Shown here: positions 9,803 through 21,337 of the stretch, piece after piece | How positions within the stretch are numbered: position 1 is the stretch's first letter | How the letters are laid out: every line of letters begins with the position of its first letter | Source of the DNA: Pseudomonas mohnii | Lineage (GTDB): Bacteria; Pseudomonadota; Gammaproteobacteria; Pseudomonadales; Pseudomonadaceae | Reading direction: 5' to 3' | Assembly: GCF_900105115.1 (NCBI RefSeq) | Contig: NZ_FNRV01000001.1 | Span: forward strand, 4,193,501-4,257,500 | Length of the DNA: 64,000 nucleotides | The notes under the pieces: generated by a model | What the model was told of the DNA's origin: nothing | Seen by the model: only the letters and a program-made list of their open reading frames with translations | Databases searched by the model: none | Made by a program: the position numbers and the translations under genes

Positions 9803-11388
9803 CCTTGTTTCCGTCCGTGCGCAAAGGTAATGCGAAAGCAGCCGCCATCCTGGCGTGGCTTGAAGTCCAGGCGAGCCTGATTGCTTTCGCACAGCTCACG
9901 GGACAGGTAGAGGCCCAGGCCAGTGCCGTGCTGACTGGTGGTGAAGAAGGGTTCGAACAGTTGCGCTTGATGGTCCGGGGGGACACCGGGACCGTCGTCG
10001 ATTATTTCCAGGATCGGCAACTGGCTGTTTGGATCGATAAACAGTTCCAGCCAGACCTGCGCCTGCTCGCGGCGCAAGCCACTGTGGCGCCATGCGTTGC
10101 CTATCAGGTTGTCGAGAATCTGCCGCAATTGGTCGGGATCCATCAGGGTCTTGAAGTCTGCACCAGTGGTGTGCAAGTGAATCTGCTGGCGTGCGGTTGC
10201 CGCCTCGCGGGTTTCGCCCACGAATTGTTCCAGCCACGGTTTCAAGTCGAGTCGTTGCGGCACAGTTTGCTGGCGGCGGGACAGTTGCAGGACGTTTTCG
10301 ATTACCCGATTCATTCGCTCAGAGTGGTCTTGAATGATCTGCGTCAGACGTCGATCCGCGCCGTTCAGTTCCTCCGATTCTCGTAATAGCTGCGCGGCAT
10401 GACTGATGGCGCCCAGCGGATTGCGGATTTCATGGGCGATGCCGGCGGTCAGGCGACCCAGGGCCACCAGTTTCAATTGCTGCGCCTGTTGCGCGATCTG
10501 GGCGAGGTCCTCGAGAAAGACCAGGGTCTGGTGGTTCGGGCTGATGCCCAAGGCGATGAAGCTGGGTCGCAGTTCCAGGCCGCTGCCGGTGATCTTCAAG
10601 CTGTGGGGACGCAGCGTTGGATTCTTGCGCCAAAGGTCCAGGCGCTCGATCAGGGCAGGGCAGTGCTCGTCAATCACGAGGCCTTCGAGATGCTCGCAAT
10701 CGAGCAGGGCCAGGGCGCTGTGGTTGGCGAGCTGCACTCGTCTGCACTCGTCGAGCACCAGTATGCCGGTGCGCATCCGTTGCAGGATCAGCGCATTGAG
10801 GGTTTCCAGGCCGATGACTTCACTGGCCTTTTGCTCGGCCAGGGTTTCGCTGACCTCCAGGCGTCGGGTCAGGCCTTGCACCAATAACGCTGCGGCAAAA
10901 CACAGGGTGCCAAGGGCTCCTGCCTGCAAGTAATCGTTGGGGCTGGAAGGGTGGCTGAAGCTCAGCAGGAAACTCAAGCCGACGATGCCGAGCGCGCCGA
11001 CAGCGGCAATCAACAGCCCGATGCGCCTTCGCAACAAGGTGTTGCCGATGGCTACCGATACGATCAACAGGTTGCCAACGGCGCTGGCCACGCCACCTGC
11101 GGCATAAAACAGGCCGCACAACAGCAGCACGTCAGCCAGCGCCAGGCTGAACAATTGCGCCGGCCGGCGTGTGTCCTCGAAGAACACAACCAGCAGAATG
11201 TTCAGTATCAGGTACAACCAGCTGCCACCACGCAGCAACGCGTCATTGCCGGACGTCAGCAACTGATTGTCCATGTCGCTGGAAATCAAAAGCACCAGGA
11301 TGATGCCGACGCTCAAACGGTAGAGGTGATAAAGGCGCAGCAGTCGCTGGGCCTGTTTGCCGCCGGGACTTTGAGTCTCAGCGACCAC
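9799..11388 (-). CDS. pilS: Sensor histidine kinase PilS
   Basis: Membrane kinase partner of PilR. The 529 residues show about six N-terminal transmembrane segments (roughly residues 20-190), a PAS-like region, the H-box GIAHEIRNPLGAISHAAQLL, and a HATPase domain (LDNLIGNAWRHS, DDGPGVPP, GTGLGLYL). In P. aeruginosa PilS senses membrane pilin and adjusts pilA transcription. It starts at a GTG (11388) that overlaps the end of the upstream zinc-finger gene by 11 bases, and ends in a 4-base overlap with pilR. Confidence 0.93.
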
Positions 11389-11611
11389 TGGACCCTGGGC
11401 CTTGCTCGAGGTGAGCCTGGCTGCAATACCACTGTTGTTGAAGACTCAGCGCCCGGTCGCGGGGCAGGTGCACGCCGCAATGGGCGCATCGGACCATCGG
11501 TGCCGCTTCCAGCTCGGCGGGGGACTTGGGCACGGAAGCCTGGCCCTTGTATTTACGCCAGAACCACACCGCAGCGGCAATAACGGCGATCCAGAATATT
11601 AAACGAAGCAT
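11378..11611 (-). CDS. PP0621-family small membrane-anchored zinc-ribbon protein
   Basis: A 77-residue protein conserved in pseudomonads. It has an N-terminal membrane segment (MLRLIFWIAVIAAAVWFW), a basic stretch, and a cytoplasmic putative metal site of CAHC spaced from WYCSQAH. No function is known to me. It precedes and overlaps pilS by 11 bases, so it is probably in the pilSR transcript and may be linked to the sensor. Confidence 0.8.
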   Translation of the reverse strand: MLRLIFWIAVIAAAVWFWRKYKGQASVPKSPAELEAAPMVRCAHCGVHLPRDRALSLQQQWYCSQAHLEQGPGSSGR

Positions 11612-11703
11612 GGTGAGCTGCTTTTTGGTTGATGAAGCGCCAGTTTAGCCGGGGACATCGCAGCCGCACAGCGCAATGCTCCTTATAAAAAATGGCGCAA
11701 TAA

Positions 11704-11731
11704 AAAAGGGAGACTCGAGAGTCTCCCTTTT
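11704..11731 (-). terminator. Rho-independent terminator of bamD
   Basis: A perfect 11-bp stem (AAAAGGGAGAC / GTCTCCCTTTT) with a six-base loop. On the minus strand it is followed by a T run, and it lies 17 bases past the bamD stop. Confidence 0.9.
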
Positions 11732-11747
11732 GGGCCCGTGCGGGGTG

Positions 11748-12770
11748 TCAGTCGAACACACCGAACGTCATGTAGCTGAACCACGAGCGGTCGCTGTTGT
11801 TGCCTTCCGCTTCGTGATTTTCTTCTTCGATCACATCGCCGTTGGTGTCTTTTGGCTTGAGTTCGTTCGGAATCGCATCCTTGGCGTCCTGGAACTGCTT
11901 CTGCACGTCCTGGTTGGCGCGGGTTTCTCCCGGTGGCAGCGGAGGACGGGATTCGATCATGCCCAGGGTGGCCTTGCTCAGCCACGAACGGTTATCGGCT
12001 TCGGCCACCGACGGTACGAACTGACCGTCGACCAGGCTTGGGTGGTTCGGGTAGTTGAGCTTCAAGGTTTCGAGGCTGGTGGCGGCCAGCTCATCCAGGT
12101 GCAGACGCTGGTAGGCTTCGGTCATCACCGCCAGGCCGTCGCCGACCGATGGGGTTTCCTGGAAGTTTTCCACCACGTAACGGCCACGGTTCGCGGCAGC
12201 CACATAGGCCTGACGGGTCAGGTAGTAGTCGGCAACGTGAATTTCGTACGCCGCCAGCAGGTTGCGCAGGTAGATCATGCGCTGCTTGGCATCCGGCGCG
12301 TAACGGCTGTTCGGGAAGCGGCTGGTCAGCTGGGCGAACTCGTTGTAGGAGTCGCGGGCGGCGCCGGGGTCACGCTTGGTCATGTCCAGTGGCAGGAAGC
12401 GCGCCAGCAGTCCGACGTCCTGGTCGAACGACGTCAGGCCCTTGAGGTAGTAGGCGTAGTCGACGTTCGGATGCTGTGGATGCAGACGAATGAAGCGCTC
12501 GGCCGCGGCTTTTGCAGCCTCGGGCTCGGCGTTCTTGTAGTTGGCGTAGATGAGCTCGAGTTGGGCCTGATCGGCATAACGACCGAACGGATAACGCGAT
12601 TCCAGAGCCTTCAGCTTGGCGGTGGCGCTGTTGTAGCTGTTGTTGTCCAGATCGGTCTGAGCCTGTTGGTACAACTCGACTTCACTCAGGTTTTCGTCTA
12701 CGACTTCCTTCGATGAGCAAGCAGCGGTCAATGCGAGGATGGCGATCAGCAGCAGGTGTTTCACTTGCAT
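11748..12770 (-). CDS. bamD: Outer membrane assembly lipoprotein BamD
   Basis: Essential lipoprotein of the BAM complex that inserts beta-barrel proteins. The start at 12770 gives [20 protein letters not shown], a lipoprotein signal with the lipidated Cys at residue 18. TPR-like helices follow ([62 protein letters not shown]). At 340 residues it is longer than E. coli BamD because of an extra acidic C-terminal tail ([16 protein letters not shown]). It is divergent from rluD, the standard arrangement; the 151-base gap should carry both promoters. Confidence 0.96.
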   Translation of the reverse strand: MQVKHLLLIAILALTAACSSKEVVDENLSEVELYQQAQTDLDNNSYNSATAKLKALESRYPFGRYADQAQLELIYANYKNAEPEAAKAAAERFIRLHPQHPNVDYAYYLKGLTSFDQDVGLLARFLPLDMTKRDPGAARDSYNEFAQLTSRFPNSRYAPDAKQRMIYLRNLLAAYEIHVADYYLTRQAYVAAANRGRYVVENFQETPSVGDGLAVMTEAYQRLHLDELAATSLETLKLNYPNHPSLVDGQFVPSVAEADNRSWLSKATLGMIESRPPLPPGETRANQDVQKQFQDAKDAIPNELKPKDTNGDVIEEENHEAEGNNSDRSWFSYMTFGVFD

Positions 12771-12921
12771 GGCGGCTTGCGTCCCTATGACGGCCGCTGT
12801 CTTGGGCGTGGCCGTCCTGTTATGATGAGCGCCCCGTTGAATAGCCTCGGGGCAAAAGACGCCGTATTTAACCACAAGCGCGCAGCCGAAACCAAAGGCT
12901 GTGCCGACGCCTAGTCTGAGC

Positions 12922-13884
12922 ATGTCCGATAAAATTGAACTTCGCGCAGAGGTGCCGTCCGAATTGGGCGGCCAACGCCTCGATCAAGTCGCCGCACAAT
13001 TATTCGCTGAGCACTCGCGCTCGCGCCTTTCCGCCTGGATCAAAGACGGCCGCCTGACTGTGGATGGGGCGGTTATCCGCCCGCGAGACATCGTTCACGG
13101 TGGCGCCATTCTTGAACTCACTGCCGAGCAGGAAGCTCAGGGCGAATGGGTCGCTCAAGACATTGCCCTGGACATCGTCTATGAAGATGACGACATCCTG
13201 GTGATCAACAAGCCTGCGGGCCTGGTGGTGCATCCGGCTGCCGGTCACGCTGATGGCACCTTGCTCAACGCCTTGCTCCACCACGTGCCGGACATCGTCA
13301 ACGTGCCGCGCGCCGGTATCGTGCACCGCCTGGACAAGGACACCACCGGTCTGATGGTGGTGGCCAAGACCATTCAGGCGCAGACGCAGTTGGTGACACA
13401 ATTGCAGAGCCGCAGCGTCAGCCGGATCTACGAATGCATCGTGATCGGCGTGGTGACGGCTGGCGGCAAGATCAATGCGCCGATCGGTCGTCATGGTCAG
13501 CAGCGCCAGCGCATGGCGGTGATGGAGGGGGGCAAGCAAGCCGTCAGCCATTACCGTGTGCTCGAGCGTTTCCGTTCCCACACGCACGTGCGGGTGAAGC
13601 TCGAAACCGGTCGTACGCACCAGATTCGCGTGCATATGGCGCACATCAACTTCCCGTTGGTCGGAGATCCTGCCTACGGCGGTCGCTTCCGTATTCCGCC
13701 GGCAGCGAACCCGACGATGGTCGAATCGCTGAAAAACTTCCCGCGCCAGGCGCTGCACGCGCGTTTCCTGGAGCTGGATCATCCGACCACCGGTCAACGG
13801 ATGAGCTGGGAGTCGCCGTTGCCGGAAGATTTCGTCTGGTTGCTGACCCTGCTCAAGCAAGATCGCGAGGCGTTCATCGGATGA
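12922..13884 (+). CDS. rluD: 23S rRNA pseudouridine synthase RluD
   Basis: Makes the pseudouridines of helix 69 in 23S rRNA. 320 residues: N-terminal S4 RNA-binding domain ([20 protein letters not shown]), then the RluA-type catalytic motif [15 protein letters not shown] with the nucleophile aspartate near residue 138, and [10 protein letters not shown]. The ATG at 12922 is preferred over an in-frame GTG at 12901 because [12 protein letters not shown] is the usual N-terminus. It overlaps pgeF as ATGA. Confidence 0.96.
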   Translation: MSDKIELRAEVPSELGGQRLDQVAAQLFAEHSRSRLSAWIKDGRLTVDGAVIRPRDIVHGGAILELTAEQEAQGEWVAQDIALDIVYEDDDILVINKPAGLVVHPAAGHADGTLLNALLHHVPDIVNVPRAGIVHRLDKDTTGLMVVAKTIQAQTQLVTQLQSRSVSRIYECIVIGVVTAGGKINAPIGRHGQQRQRMAVMEGGKQAVSHYRVLERFRSHTHVRVKLETGRTHQIRVHMAHINFPLVGDPAYGGRFRIPPAANPTMVESLKNFPRQALHARFLELDHPTTGQRMSWESPLPEDFVWLLTLLKQDREAFIG

Positions 13885-14600
13885 GTGACTGGCTGATTCC
13901 TGACTGGCCCGCGCCGGCCGGGGTCAAAGCCTGTGTGACCACTCGTGCGGGCGGCGTCAGTCTGGCGCCGTTCGACAGCCTCAATCTGGGCGATCACGTC
14001 GACGACAGCCCTGAAGCTGTCGCCGAAAATCGCCGTCGCCTCACCGATCATTTCTCCATTCAACCGGCCTGGCTGCAGCAGGTCCACGGCATCGTCGTGG
14101 CCCATGCCGACCCAGGCCGAGTGGTCACTGCCGACGCCAGTTGGACGGCGACGCCGGGCATCGCTTGCGCGGCCATGACCGCCGACTGCCTGCCGGCGTT
14201 GTTTTGCGACCGTGCCGGCACTCGCGTCGCGGCGGCCCATGCCGGTTGGCGCGGGTTGGCGGCCGGCGTGCTGGAAGCCACTCTGGACAGCCTGGATGTG
14301 CCCGCTGCCGACACATTGGTATGGCTCGGCCCGGCCATTGGCCCGCAAGCCTTTGAAGTCGGCCCGGAAGTACGCGAAACCTTCGTGCAGCAGCTGCCGC
14401 AAGCGGCTGAGGCCTTTGTGCCGAGCCACAACCCCGGCAAGTTCATGGCTGATATCTATAAGCTGGCGCGTCTGCGCCTGGCGGCTCGCGGTGTCACCGC
14501 CGTTTATGGTGGCGGTTTCTGCACCGTGACCGATCCGCGCTTCTTTTCTTACCGCCGCAGTCCGAAAACCGGCCGGTTTGCCTCCCTTATCTGGCTGTAG
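13881..14600 (+). CDS. pgeF: Peptidoglycan editing factor PgeF (YfiH/DUF152, laccase-like fold)
   Basis: 239-residue member of the multicopper-oxidase-like YfiH family, reported as an editing enzyme removing mis-incorporated peptidoglycan precursors and also as a purine nucleoside phosphorylase. The zinc-site residues are visible in QQVHG, MTADCLPAL and HAAHAGWRGL-type segments (here AAAHAGWRGLAAG). The start at 13881 overlaps the rluD stop (ATGA), and the rluD-pgeF pair is widely conserved. A strong stem-loop starts at the stop codon. Confidence 0.93.
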   Translation: MSDWLIPDWPAPAGVKACVTTRAGGVSLAPFDSLNLGDHVDDSPEAVAENRRRLTDHFSIQPAWLQQVHGIVVAHADPGRVVTADASWTATPGIACAAMTADCLPALFCDRAGTRVAAAHAGWRGLAAGVLEATLDSLDVPAADTLVWLGPAIGPQAFEVGPEVRETFVQQLPQAAEAFVPSHNPGKFMADIYKLARLRLAARGVTAVYGGGFCTVTDPRFFSYRRSPKTGRFASLIWL

Positions 14601-14643
14601 CGCCCTGTCTCACGAGTACTGTTACTCGCAAGAAAGGGCGCTA
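14598..14643. other. Nested inverted repeat after pgeF
   Basis: Outer perfect 9-bp arms TAGCGCCCT (14598-14606) and AGGGCGCTA (14635-14643), inner arms CGAGTA (14613-14618) and TACTCG (14623-14628). It begins inside the pgeF stop codon. No T run follows, so it may be a protective 3' hairpin or a Rho-assisted terminator rather than a classic intrinsic terminator. Confidence 0.6.
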
Positions 14644-14680
14644 GCGCTAGACTTGTCTGATCTGCATCAACATCACGACG

Positions 14681-14708
14681 CTTGAATCTCCCAGAATCGA
14701 CCGCATCT
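14681..14708 (+). promoter_or_regulatory. Sigma-32 (RpoH) heat-shock promoter of clpB
   Basis: CTTGAA at 14681-14686, a 14-base spacer, then CCGCATCT at 14701-14708. This fits the RpoH consensus CTTGAA-N13/14-CCCCATNT with one mismatch. It lies 73 bases before the clpB ATG, the expected place for a heat-shock chaperone. Confidence 0.85.
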
Positions 14709-14780
14709 ATTGTGCTATCTGGCAGGTTTCTTCATTCAGGATGTTTTATTGGTCCGACCTGCTCAAAAGGAAGGTGACCC

Positions 14781-17345
14781 ATGCGTATAGATCGTTTAAC
14801 AAGCAAATTGCAATTAGCCTTGTCCGATGCCCAGTCCCTGGCCGTCGGTCTCGACCATCCGGCCATTGAGCCGGCGCATTTGATGCAGGCCCTGCTCGAA
14901 CAGCAGGGCGGCTCGATCAAGCCTCTGCTGATGCAAACAGGCTTCGACATCAACAGCCTGCGTAAAGAGCTGACCAAAGAGCTCGACCAGCTGCCGAAAA
15001 TCCAGAATCCGACCGGTGACGTCAACATGTCGCAGGATCTGGCGCGTCTGCTCAACCAGGCTGATCGCCTGGCCCAGCAGAAGGGCGACCAGTTCATCTC
15101 CAGCGAGCTGGTGTTGCTCGCCGCCATGGACGAGAACAGCAAGCTCGGCAAATTGTTGCTCGGTCAGGGCGTGAGTAAGAAAGCGCTGGAAAATGCGATC
15201 AACAACCTGCGCGGTGGCGAGGCGGTCAATGACCCTAACCACGAAGAGTCGCGCCAGGCGCTGGATAAATACACTGTCGATATGACCAAGCGCGCCGAAG
15301 AGGGCAAGCTCGACCCGGTGATCGGTCGTGACGACGAAATTCGCCGGACCATTCAGGTGTTGCAACGCCGCACCAAGAACAACCCGGTATTGATCGGTGA
15401 GCCTGGTGTCGGTAAGACCGCCATCGTTGAAGGCCTGGCCCAGCGCATCATCAACGGTGAAGTGCCGGATGGCCTCAAGGGCAAGCGTCTGCTGTCCCTC
15501 GACATGGGGGCGCTGATTGCCGGTGCCAAGTATCGCGGCGAATTCGAAGAGCGCCTCAAATCCTTGCTCAATGAACTGTCGAAGCAGGAAGGGCAGATCA
15601 TTCTGTTCATCGACGAACTGCACACCATGGTCGGTGCCGGCAAGGGCGAAGGCTCGATGGATGCGGGCAACATGCTCAAGCCAGCATTGGCTCGCGGCGA
15701 GCTGCATTGCGTCGGCGCCACCACGCTCAATGAGTACCGCCAATATATAGAGAAGGACGCCGCCCTCGAGCGACGCTTCCAGAAAGTGTTGGTGGAGGAG
15801 CCGAGTGAAGAAGACACCATCGCGATCCTGCGGGGCCTGAAAGAACGCTACGAGGTTCACCACAAGGTGGCGATCACCGATGGTGCGATCATTGCCGCGG
15901 CCAAGCTCAGCCATCGCTATATCACTGATCGTCAGTTGCCGGACAAGGCCATCGACCTGATCGACGAAGCCGCCAGCCGTATCCGCATGGAGATCGACTC
16001 CAAGCCGGAAGTGCTGGACCGTCTGGAACGTCGCTTGATTCAGTTGAAGGTGGAATCCCAGGCGCTGAAGAAAGAGAGCGACGACGCGGCGAAGAAACGT
16101 CTGGAAAAACTCCAGGAAGAAATCGTGCGCCTTGAGCGTGAGTACTCGGATCTCGAAGAAATCTGGAACTCGGAAAAGGCCGAGGTACAGGGTTCAGCGC
16201 AGATTCAGCAGAAGATCGAGCAGTCCCGCCAGGAACTGGAAACCGCACGCCGTAAAGGCGATCTGAACCGCATGGCTGAGTTGCAGTATGGGGTGATCCC
16301 GGACCTGGAGCGCAGCTTGCAGATGGTCGACCAGCACGGCAAGAGCGAGAACCAGTTGCTGCGCAGCAAGGTGACTGAAGAAGAGATCGCGGAAGTCGTG
16401 TCGAAGTGGACCGGTATTCCCGTGTCGAAAATGCTCGAAGGCGAGCGCGACAAGCTGATGAAGATGGAAAGCCTGTTGCACCAGCGTGTGATCGGGCAGG
16501 ACGAAGCGGTGGTGGCGGTTTCCAACGCCGTGCGGCGTTCCCGTGCCGGTTTGGCTGATCCGAACCGACCAAGCGGTTCGTTCATGTTCCTCGGCCCGAC
16601 CGGTGTCGGTAAAACCGAGCTGTGCAAGGCGCTGGCGGAGTTCTTGTTCGACACCGAAGAAGCGATGGTGCGCATCGATATGTCCGAGTTCATGGAGAAA
16701 CATTCCGTGGCTCGCCTGATTGGCGCACCACCGGGCTATGTAGGCTATGAAGAAGGCGGTTACCTGACCGAGGCCGTGCGTCGCAAGCCTTACTCGGTGA
16801 TCCTGCTGGACGAGGTCGAGAAGGCGCACCCGGATGTGTTCAACATCCTGCTGCAAGTGCTGGAAGATGGCCGGTTGACCGACAGCCATGGCCGCACGGT
16901 GGACTTCAAAAATACCGTGATTGTCATGACGTCCAACCTCGGTTCGGTGCAGATCCAGGAGTTGGTCGGTGATCGCGAGGCCCAGCGTGCGGCAGTAATG
17001 GACGCGATTTCTTCGCACTTCCGGCCGGAGTTCATCAACCGGGTCGATGAAGTGGTGATCTTCGAGCCATTGGCACGGGATCAGATCGCCGGCATTACCG
17101 AGATCCAGTTGGGTCGTCTGCGCAGTCGTCTGACCGAGCGGGAGCTGAAGCTGGAACTCAGCCCTGAGGCCATGGATAAGCTGATCGCGGTAGGGTACGA
17201 CCCGGTGTATGGCGCTCGGCCGCTGAAACGAGCGATCCAGCGCTGGATCGAAAACCCGCTGGCACAGCTGATTCTGTCGGGTCGTTTCATGCCCGGCGAT
17301 ACTGCCAAGGGCGTTGTGGAGAACGACGAAATCGTCTTCGTTTGA
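14781..17345 (+). CDS. clpB: ATP-dependent disaggregase ClpB
   Basis: Hsp100 chaperone that, with DnaK, pulls proteins out of aggregates. The 854 residues are full length: N-terminal Clp repeat domain (about 1-145), AAA-1 with Walker [10 protein letters not shown] near residue 206 and Walker [10 protein letters not shown], the coiled-coil middle domain (about 400-525; [20 protein letters not shown]), and AAA-2 with GPTGVGKTE near 605 and [13 protein letters not shown]. The ATG at 14781 has AAGGAAGG upstream. It is monocistronic, with its own RpoH-type promoter, followed by a REP pair and a terminator. Confidence 0.98.
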   Translation: MRIDRLTSKLQLALSDAQSLAVGLDHPAIEPAHLMQALLEQQGGSIKPLLMQTGFDINSLRKELTKELDQLPKIQNPTGDVNMSQDLARLLNQADRLAQQKGDQFISSELVLLAAMDENSKLGKLLLGQGVSKKALENAINNLRGGEAVNDPNHEESRQALDKYTVDMTKRAEEGKLDPVIGRDDEIRRTIQVLQRRTKNNPVLIGEPGVGKTAIVEGLAQRIINGEVPDGLKGKRLLSLDMGALIAGAKYRGEFEERLKSLLNELSKQEGQIILFIDELHTMVGAGKGEGSMDAGNMLKPALARGELHCVGATTLNEYRQYIEKDAALERRFQKVLVEEPSEEDTIAILRGLKERYEVHHKVAITDGAIIAAAKLSHRYITDRQLPDKAIDLIDEAASRIRMEIDSKPEVLDRLERRLIQLKVESQALKKESDDAAKKRLEKLQEEIVRLEREYSDLEEIWNSEKAEVQGSAQIQQKIEQSRQELETARRKGDLNRMAELQYGVIPDLERSLQMVDQHGKSENQLLRSKVTEEEIAEVVSKWTGIPVSKMLEGERDKLMKMESLLHQRVIGQDEAVVAVSNAVRRSRAGLADPNRPSGSFMFLGPTGVGKTELCKALAEFLFDTEEAMVRIDMSEFMEKHSVARLIGAPPGYVGYEEGGYLTEAVRRKPYSVILLDEVEKAHPDVFNILLQVLEDGRLTDSHGRTVDFKNTVIVMTSNLGSVQIQELVGDREAQRAAVMDAISSHFRPEFINRVDEVVIFEPLARDQIAGITEIQLGRLRSRLTERELKLELSPEAMDKLIAVGYDPVYGARPLKRAIQRWIENPLAQLILSGRFMPGDTAKGVVENDEIVFV

Positions 17346-17350
17346 TCCAC

Positions 17351-17451
17351 TGTAGGAGCGAGCCTGCTCGCGATGGTCGTTAACGATAACGCGTGTTATC
17401 AGGCTAAACGCAGCGCTCAAGAGGTCTTCGCGAGGAAGCGAGCTCCTACAA
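17351..17451. repeat. REP pair
   Basis: TGTAGGAGCGAGCCTGCTCG from 17351 and an inverted partner ending GCGAGCTCCTACA near 17450, flanking about 50 bases. It sits between the clpB stop and its terminator. Confidence 0.85.
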
Positions 17452-17470
17452 AAATGTGTAGTTGAACAGG

Positions 17471-17497
17471 AGGCCTCGCATTGCGAGGCCTTTTTTT
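17471..17497 (+). terminator. Rho-independent terminator (clpB)
   Basis: AGGCCTCGCA and TTGCGAGGCC form a 9-10 bp stem with almost no loop, followed by seven T residues. Confidence 0.88.
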
Positions 17498-17630
17498 CGT
17501 TAGGCTGTTGAACTTAAAGGAAAAGGCTTGTAAAGTGCGCCCCGCAGTCAGTCACCCACCAGGGTTTCCGCTCCCCAAGCAGGAATCCAAAATAAGTTGC
17601 AAATCATTAACTTGAAAGCAATTTAGGGGG

Positions 17631-17658
17631 TTGACAGAGGTGCTGAAGATTGTAGAAT
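17631..17658 (+). promoter_or_regulatory. Sigma-70 promoter of the tRNA cluster
   Basis: TTGACA at 17631-17636, a 16-base spacer, TAGAAT at 17653-17658, then a GC-rich discriminator (AGCGCGCC) typical of stringently controlled stable RNA promoters. The first tRNA begins 88 bases after the -10. Confidence 0.85.
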
Positions 17659-17746
17659 AGCGCGCCTCAGACACACGAACGCAGTGATGCGAACGGGTCG
17701 AAGAGAACGCAGTAAAGCTTCACCGTTGTAAATTGAAATATGTAGT

Positions 17747-17822
17747 TCCGTGATAGCTCAGTCGGTAGAGCAAATGACTGTTAATCATTGGGTCCCAGGT
17801 TCGAGTCCTGGTCACGGAGCCA
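17747..17822 (+). tRNA. tRNA-Asn (GTT)
   Basis: 76 bases including an encoded CCA. Acceptor arms TCCGTGA/TCACGGA, D-arm AGCTCAGTCGGTAGAGC, anticodon GTT in CTGTTAA, T-loop GGTTCGAGTCC. Confidence 0.97.
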
Positions 17823-17831
17823 ATTTCAAAC

Positions 17832-17908
17832 CGGGGTATAGCGCAGTCCGGTAGCGCGCCTGCTTTGGGAGCAGGATGTCAGGAGTTCGAATCCCCTTAC
17901 CCCGACCA
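17832..17908 (+). tRNA. tRNA-Pro (TGG), copy 1
   Basis: 77 bases with encoded CCA. Acceptor CGGGGTA/TACCCCG, anticodon loop TTTGGGA giving TGG, T-arm GGAGTTCGAATCC. It is identical base for base to the copy at 18085-18161. Confidence 0.97.
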
Positions 17909-17913
17909 TTTTA

Positions 17914-17989
17914 GGGTCGTTAGCTCAGTTGGTAGAGCAGTTGGCTTTTAACCAATTGGTCGTAGGTTCGAATCCCACACGACCCACCA
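17914..17989 (+). tRNA. tRNA-Lys (TTT)
   Basis: 76 bases with encoded CCA. Acceptor GGGTCGT/ACGACCC, D-arm TAGCTCAGTTGGTAGAGCA, anticodon TTT in CTTTTAA, T-arm AGGTTCGAATCCC. Confidence 0.97.
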
Positions 17990-18052
17990 TTTTTGAAACC
18001 AGTTAACGCTGGAATCAAATCTTAAGATCAGACGCCAAAAGCGCTGTTCGCA

Positions 18053-18082
18053 AAAGGTACCTTTCAAAGGTGCCTTTTTTTT
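18053..18082 (+). terminator. Terminator between tRNA-Lys and second tRNA-Pro
   Basis: AAAGGTACC (18053-18061) pairs with GGTGCCTTT (18069-18077) with one G-U wobble, followed by T residues to 18082. It ends two bases before the second tRNA-Pro. Confidence 0.75.
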
Positions 18083-18084
18083 AC

Positions 18085-18161
18085 CGGGGTATAGCGCAGT
18101 CCGGTAGCGCGCCTGCTTTGGGAGCAGGATGTCAGGAGTTCGAATCCCCTTACCCCGACCA
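18085..18161 (+). tRNA. tRNA-Pro (TGG), copy 2
   Basis: 77 bases, identical to copy 1 at 17832-17908 including the CCA end, while the flanks differ. It starts two bases after the T run of an apparent terminator, with no room for its own promoter, so expression would rely on readthrough or on processing of a longer transcript. Confidence 0.96.
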
Positions 18162-18165
18162 TATT

Positions 18166-18202
18166 AAAAATCCTCGTATCGAAAGATACGGGGATTTTTT
18201 TG
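18166..18202 (+). terminator. Terminator of the tRNA cluster
   Basis: AAAAATCCTCGTATC / GATACGGGGATTTTT stem with a GAAA tetraloop and a T run. It lies four bases after the CCA of the last tRNA. Confidence 0.92.
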
Positions 18203-18252
18203 TCTGCAAAAAAAAACACTTCGCTTCAAGTCATCGTACAACTTGCCGATAA

Positions 18253-19932
<1,680 letters not shown>

Positions 19933-19947
19933 TGTTCTCGGATAAAA

Positions 19948-19977
19948 CTGTGGGAGCGAGCCTGCTCGCTCCCACAG
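19948..19977. repeat. Single REP hairpin between convergent genes
   Basis: Perfect 13-bp arms CTGTGGGAGCGAG / CTCGCTCCCACAG with a four-base loop. It lies 15 bases past the chemoreceptor stop and 13 bases from the ndh stop, so it may stop transcription from both sides. Confidence 0.85.
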
Positions 19978-19990
19978 TGGTCGGGCGGTA

Positions 19991-21289
19991 TCAGTGCAAC
20001 TTGAGCCGTGGCTCGGTGCCGCGCCCGATCTTACTGCCCAGCATCAGCATTGCCGTGCGGAACGGCCCGTACAGCGCCATCTGGTGCATGCGGTACAGCG
20101 ACACGTAAAACATCCGCGCCAGCCAACCTTCGAGCATCACGCTGCCAGTGAGGTTGCCCATCAAGTTACCCACAGCAGAAAAACGCGACAGCGAGATCAG
20201 CGAGCCGTAGTCGGTGTACTTGTATTCAGGCAATGCCTTGCCTTCAATCCGCAGTTTCAGCGACTTGGCCAGCAATGACGCCTGTTGATGCGCGGCTTGC
20301 GCGCGTGGCGGCACGTTGCGGTCGGTACCCGGTTGCGGGCAGGCCGCGCAGTCACCGAAGGCGAAGATATTTTCGTCACGGGTGGTTTGCAGGGTCGGCA
20401 GCACTTGCAGCTGATTGATGCGGTTGGTTTCCAGGCCATCGATGTCCTTGAGGAAACCCGGTGCGCGAATCCCTGCGGCCCAGACTTTAAGGCTGGCCTT
20501 GATCACGTTGCCATCGGTGGTGATCAGGCTGTCTGCCGTCACTTCGCTGACCGCTGCGTTGGTCATGACATTGACCCCGAGTTTCTCCAGGGTTTTATGC
20601 ACAGGCCCGCCGATTCGCTCCGGCAGCGCAGGCAGAACCCGTGGCCCCGCTTCGATCAGGGTGATGTGCATGTTTTCCGGTTTGATCCGGTCCAGGCCAT
20701 AGGCTGCCAGTTCGTGGGCGGCATTGTGCAGTTCGGCGGCCAGTTCGACTCCGGTGGCACCGGCGCCGACGATGGCAACGCTGATCTGTTCAACCTTGTC
20801 GGTCTGCCCGGCATGGGCACGCAGGTAGTGGTTGAGCAATTGCTGGTGGAAGCGCTCGGCCTGTTTGCGGGTATCGAGGAACAGGCAATGCTGGGCTGCA
20901 CCCTGGGTGCCGAAATCGTTGGTGGTGCTGCCGACGGAAATCACCAGCGAGTCGTAAGCCACTTCCCGCGCCGGAACCAGCTCAAGGCCGGCCTCGTCAT
21001 AAGTGGCGGCCAACTGGATTTTCTTTTGTGCGCGATCGAGCCCGCTCATGCGTCCCAGCTGGAACTCGAAGTGGTTCCATTTGGCCTGGGCAACATAGTT
21101 GAGTTCATCTTCGGAGGAGTTCAGGGAACCGGCCGCCACCTCGTGCAACAGCGGTTTCCAGATGTGGGTCAGGTTCGCGTCGACCAGCATTACACTGGCG
21201 ATGCCGCGTTTACCCAGAGTCTTACCCAGACGGGTAGCCAACTCCAGACCGCCGGCGCCGCCGCCAGCGATGACAATACGATGAGTCAT
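19991..21289 (-). CDS. ndh: Type II NADH:quinone oxidoreductase (NDH-2)
   Basis: Single-subunit, non-proton-pumping NADH dehydrogenase feeding electrons to ubiquinone at the inner membrane face. 432 residues: FAD-binding Rossmann start MTHRIVIAGGGAGGLELATR, second NADH-binding fold VAIVGAGATGVELAAELH, and the quinone-proximal FAFGDCAACPQPG and AHQQASLLAK. The C-terminal amphipathic helix (GWLARMFYVSLYRMHQM) is the membrane anchor. Just upstream on the same strand is the small DUF3094 gene. Confidence 0.95.
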   Translation of the reverse strand: MTHRIVIAGGGAGGLELATRLGKTLGKRGIASVMLVDANLTHIWKPLLHEVAAGSLNSSEDELNYVAQAKWNHFEFQLGRMSGLDRAQKKIQLAATYDEAGLELVPAREVAYDSLVISVGSTTNDFGTQGAAQHCLFLDTRKQAERFHQQLLNHYLRAHAGQTDKVEQISVAIVGAGATGVELAAELHNAAHELAAYGLDRIKPENMHITLIEAGPRVLPALPERIGGPVHKTLEKLGVNVMTNAAVSEVTADSLITTDGNVIKASLKVWAAGIRAPGFLKDIDGLETNRINQLQVLPTLQTTRDENIFAFGDCAACPQPGTDRNVPPRAQAAHQQASLLAKSLKLRIEGKALPEYKYTDYGSLISLSRFSAVGNLMGNLTGSVMLEGWLARMFYVSLYRMHQMALYGPFRTAMLMLGSKIGRGTEPRLKLH

Positions 21290-21337
21290 GGGGATATCTC
21301 ACAAGGCTAAAAGAAATCGGTGCAGTCGCGAAGCGGC

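Noticed and set aside
15922..17420. Long antisense frames opposite clpB
   Set aside because: Shadow frames caused by high GC at third codon positions; clpB motifs are complete on the plus strand.
18070..18252. 60-codon frame across the second tRNA-Pro
   Set aside because: Translation of a tRNA and its terminator.
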